From Sphingomonas panacis (GTDB lineage Bacteria; Pseudomonadota; Alphaproteobacteria; Sphingomonadales; Sphingomonadaceae): a stretch of DNA of 64,000 nt. The number at the start of each line of letters is the position of its first letter. Positions within the stretch are counted from its first letter, which is position 1. Positions 61,643 through 64,000 of this stretch are shown here, piece after piece. The translations under genes were made by a program, and so were the position numbers. The stretch spans positions 3,257,501 through 3,321,500 of the forward strand of contig NZ_CP014168.1 in assembly GCF_001717955.1 (NCBI RefSeq). The letters run 5' to 3'. Below the pieces are notes generated by a model. That model worked only from the letters and a program-made list of their open reading frames with translations. It was not told the DNA's origin and searched no databases.

Positions 61643-62361
61643 AGGAAGCGCGTTCCCGCGATCACGCGCGTCTGGCTTGAGCCGATGATGACGACCGTTC
61701 GCATGTCCGCCATTTCAGCGCGCGCCTCGGGCAACGGCACCACCCGCAGATGTTCCTCGGGCGTCGAGACCGCGCGGGCGAACAGCACCGGGCGATCGTC
61801 CGCGCACACCGCTCGCACAATCGCGAACGCCGCCGTCAACCCATCCGGCCGCGCCTTGGATCGTGGATTGTAGCAGGCAATCGCGAAATCCGCTTCGGCC
61901 GCGAGCCGAATGCGCCGGTCGATCACCGCTTGCGGCTTGAGATTGTCCGAAAGGTTGATCGCGCAGAAATCATGGCCGAGTGGTGCCCCGGCACGCGCGG
62001 CGGCGGCGAACATCGCCGAGATGCCGGGCAGCACGCGGATATCGAGCGTTCGCCATTCGGGCGGGCCATGCTCGACGGCTTCGAACACCGCCGCAGCCAT
62101 CGCGAACACGCCCGGATCGCCCGATGACACGACCACGACCCGGCGCCCAGCCACCGCCAGTTCGAGCGCGTGGCGGGCGCGATCTAGCTCGACGCGGTTG
62201 TCGGACGGATGCAGCGTCAGCCCCGCGCGGGGCGCCACGCGCGCGACATAGGGAATGTAGCCGATCACATCGGTCGCTTCGGCGAGCGCGGCGGTGACTT
62301 CGGGCGTGACCAGCGCCGCGTCGCCGGGGCCGAGGCCGGCGATGGCGAGCCAGCCGGTCAC
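61618..62361 (-). CDS. cobJ: Precorrin-3B C17-methyltransferase CobJ
   Basis: A 247-residue methylase that causes ring contraction and methylates C17 of precorrin-3B. It begins LAIAGLGPGDAALVTPEVTA and has VVVVSSGDPGVFAMAAAVFE and PLGHDFCAINLSDNLKP, which are strong CobJ/CbiH marks. The start overlaps the cobI stop by ATGA. Downstream on this strand the next gene, cobL, is 723 bases away because cobK is inserted in the opposite direction. Confidence 0.94.
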   Translation of the reverse strand: MTGWLAIAGLGPGDAALVTPEVTAALAEATDVIGYIPYVARVAPRAGLTLHPSDNRVELDRARHALELAVAGRRVVVVSSGDPGVFAMAAAVFEAVEHGPPEWRTLDIRVLPGISAMFAAAARAGAPLGHDFCAINLSDNLKPQAVIDRRIRLAAEADFAIACYNPRSKARPDGLTAAFAIVRAVCADDRPVLFARAVSTPEEHLRVVPLPEARAEMADMRTVVIIGSSQTRVIAGTRFLYTPRSAA

Positions 62362-63083
62362 GGCCGCCGCCCCTGGCCGTGGATGAGCAGGATCGAGAAA
62401 TAGGGCGCGATACTATCCGCATCGGCAAGGCGGGTGACGCGCTGGTCGGGCATCGCGGCATGTTCGACCAGCCACGCGTCCGCCGCGCGGCCGGCTTCGC
62501 AAACCGCGCGGCGCAGTTTGTCGAGATGACGACCGATCTTCATCACCACCAAAGCGTCGGTATCGCGGATGCGGCGGATGAGGTCGGCTTCGGGCAAGGT
62601 CGCGGTCAGCACGGTCAGCACGTCGTCGCCCCAGGTGATCGGCGTGTCGGTGGCGGTCCAGGCGCCCGACATGCCGGTCATGCCCGGCACAACCTGTACC
62701 GGCACGATCCCGGTCAGCCGGCTGTGGAGGTGCATGAACGATCCGTAGAAGAACGGGTCGCCCTCGCACAATACCACCACGTCTTCACCGCCGCGCGCCA
62801 GCGTGATCAGGTGGCGGGCGCAATCGGCGTAGAAGCCGCTGAGTTGGGCGTTGTAACGCGGGTCCGAAGTCGCGATCTCGGTGGTGACGGGATATTCCAT
62901 CGCGAACTCGGTCGCGTCGGTGCGGAGCATGCCATCGACGATCCGCCGTGCCTGCCCGGACCGACCCGCCTTGCGGAAGAAGGCGATATGGCGAGCGCCA
63001 CGCACCAGCCGGTCGGCGCGCACGCTCATAAGATCCTGCGCGCCGGGGCCGAGGCCGACGCCGTGGATGACGCCGGGCGTCAT
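62358..63083 (-). CDS. cobI: Precorrin-2 C20-methyltransferase CobI
   Basis: A 241-residue SAM-dependent methylase converting precorrin-2 to precorrin-3A. Marks are IHGVGLGPGAQDLMSVRA, VVVLCEGDPFFYGSFMHLH and VVPGMTGMSGAW. The open frame continues upstream through cobH in another reading, but the ATGA overlap with cobH and the family N-terminus set the start at 63083. The length is usual. Confidence 0.94.
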   Translation of the reverse strand: MTPGVIHGVGLGPGAQDLMSVRADRLVRGARHIAFFRKAGRSGQARRIVDGMLRTDATEFAMEYPVTTEIATSDPRYNAQLSGFYADCARHLITLARGGEDVVVLCEGDPFFYGSFMHLHSRLTGIVPVQVVPGMTGMSGAWTATDTPITWGDDVLTVLTATLPEADLIRRIRDTDALVVMKIGRHLDKLRRAVCEAGRAADAWLVEHAAMPDQRVTRLADADSIAPYFSILLIHGQGRRP

Positions 63084-63709
63084 TCGGCGCGGCTCGCGAG
63101 CGCATTGATCGCCGCCACGGTGATCGCGCTGCCGCCCATCCGCCCTTCGACGATCCCGCACGGGACGGGCTGTTCGGCCCACAAAGCTGCCTTGGATTCG
63201 ACTGCGCCGACGAAACCGACCGGGCAACCGATGATCGCCGCCGGGCGCGGGCACGCCGGGTCTTCGAGCATGTTGAGCAGGTGGAACAAGGCCGTCGGCG
63301 CATTGCCGATCGCGACCAAGGCGCCGGCGAGATGCGGGCCCCACAATTCCAGCGCGGCGGCGGAACGCGTGGTGTTCATCGCGCGCGCGAGGTCCGGCGT
63401 CTGGGGCGCGTGGAGCGTGCAGATCACCGGGTTGTCGGCGGGGAGGCGCGCACGCGTGATCCCTTCGGTGACCATGCGCGCATCGCACAGGATCGGCGCG
63501 CCCTGCTCCAGCGCGGCGCGCGCGGCGGTGGCGAAGCCGGGCGAGAAGCGGATGTGCGCGGCGAGATCGACCAGTCCGGCGGCGTGGATCATCCGTACCG
63601 CGACCGGCTCCTCCTCCGCGCTGAAGCGCGACAGGGCCGCCTCGGCGCGGATGGTGGCGAAAGACTGGCGGTAGATCGCCGCGCCATCGGTTTCATAAGC
63701 GTGCGGCAT
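63080..63709 (-). CDS. cobH: Precorrin-8X methylmutase CobH
   Basis: A 209-residue isomerase that moves a methyl group from C11 to C12 to form hydrogenobyrinic acid. The catalytic His is H42 in RMIHAAGLVDLA. Other family segments are CDARMVTEGITRARLP, AIGNAPTALFHLL and AAIIGCPVGFVGAVESKAAL. It overlaps cobI by ATGA and shares one base with the cobG stop (TGATG). Confidence 0.95.
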   Translation of the reverse strand: MPHAYETDGAAIYRQSFATIRAEAALSRFSAEEEPVAVRMIHAAGLVDLAAHIRFSPGFATAARAALEQGAPILCDARMVTEGITRARLPADNPVICTLHAPQTPDLARAMNTTRSAAALELWGPHLAGALVAIGNAPTALFHLLNMLEDPACPRPAAIIGCPVGFVGAVESKAALWAEQPVPCGIVEGRMGGSAITVAAINALASRAE

Positions 63710-64000
63710 CAGGATGTTCCGAAATAGGCGAGGAGTTGGGAGGCGCTCAGCCCGGCTTGCGCGGGTGCGGCGCCGGCGCGGGCATCGAAGGCGAGATCAT
63801 AGCGTCCGGCCCGCCCGGTCAGGACCACATCGGCGGCGCCCGCGCGGGCGCATCCCTTCGCACATCCCGAAACGTGCAGACGGCCAGCGATCGCCGGCGC
63901 GAGGCGTTTCGCGAGATCGCGCGTCTCGACGCTCGCCTGCGGACAGGCGGGCGCGCCGACGCAGGCATCGGTGTGGAGGAGCGTGCTGGTGGCGGGCACG
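63709..64000 (-). CDS. cobG: Precorrin-3B synthase CobG, C-terminal part (5' end outside window)
   Basis: The last 96 or so residues of a nitrite/sulfite-reductase-like protein; the start lies beyond the right edge. Cysteines for the 4Fe-4S centre and sirohaem site appear in DACVGAPACPQASVETR and HVSGCAKGCARAGAAD. CobG uses oxygen to form the lactone of precorrin-3B. It is specific to the aerobic route, so it confirms the pathway type. It is the most upstream gene seen in the minus-strand cob operon. Confidence 0.88.
   Translation of the reverse strand, partial: VPATSTLLHTDACVGAPACPQASVETRDLAKRLAPAIAGRLHVSGCAKGCARAGAADVVLTGRAGRYDLAFDARAGAAPAQAGLSASQLLAYFGTS

Noticed and set aside
1..64000. 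tRNA, rRNA, insertion sequences, CRISPR arrays or prophage genes
   Set aside because: No cloverleaf-like tRNA, rRNA core sequence, transposase or integrase frame, terminal inverted repeats or regularly spaced repeats were found by reading.

Overview
The window looks like chromosomal DNA of a high-GC alphaproteobacterium, most likely a Sphingomonas-type organism. The basis is the number of TonB-dependent receptors (four), two promoters of the GGAAC-N16/17-CGTT type used by the alphaproteobacterial general stress sigma factor EcfG, the aerobic (cob) route to cobalamin, and GC-rich coding with many ATGA stop/start overlaps. I see no rRNA, tRNA, insertion sequence, CRISPR array or phage gene. Both window edges cut a gene: an MFS transporter on the left and cobG on the right.

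Layout. 0-3.7 kb: copper resistance (a CopC-like protein, divergent copA-copB). 3.7-5.9 kb: a small secreted protein, then a divergent stress pair (hemerythrin and manganese catalase), each with its own EcfG-type promoter. 5.9-12.4 kb: a LysR regulator divergent from leucine-degradation genes (isovaleryl-CoA dehydrogenase, both methylcrotonyl-CoA carboxylase subunits), followed by an SDR enzyme. 12.6-15.8 kb: a TonB receptor and a dienelactone-hydrolase-like protein. 15.9-25.0 kb: a complete MdtABC/MuxABC-type RND efflux operon with its outer-membrane factor. 25.1-29.4 kb: a PL22 oligogalacturonate lyase and a TonB receptor, a pectin-oligomer uptake unit. 29.6-31.5 kb: an Lrp regulator divergent from a leucine dehydrogenase.

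31.5-50 kb is the most interesting part. It holds a full set of genes for using hydroxyproline-containing (glyco)peptides: TonB receptor, GH2 glycosidase, DUF885 peptidase, DPP-IV-like S9 peptidase, M24 Xaa-Pro peptidase, amino-acid permease, hydroxyproline epimerase, D-hydroxyproline oxidase-type flavoenzyme and a DapA-family deaminase. A GntR/FCD regulator lies in the middle. The palindrome ATCGTATACGAT or a close variant lies upstream of four transcription units here, including the TonB receptor-GH2 unit, so one regulator probably controls uptake, deglycosylation, peptide cleavage and hydroxyproline breakdown together. A divergent GH1 glycosidase shares one of these intergenic regions. My reading is a locus for hydroxyproline-rich glycoproteins (plant extensin or arabinogalactan protein, or collagen peptides). 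The final enzyme, alpha-ketoglutarate semialdehyde dehydrogenase, is not in the window.

50-55 kb: a cobalamin riboswitch precedes a TonB receptor, a PepSY membrane protein and a NiCoT nickel/cobalt permease, all on the minus strand. 55.1-64 kb: a tightly overlapped minus-strand operon cobG(partial)-H-I-J-L-E-M-B-A-F-bluB. cobK sits inside it on the opposite strand; its start codon overlaps that of cobL and its 3' end overlaps cobJ. Cobalt uptake, corrinoid uptake and corrin synthesis are therefore adjacent.
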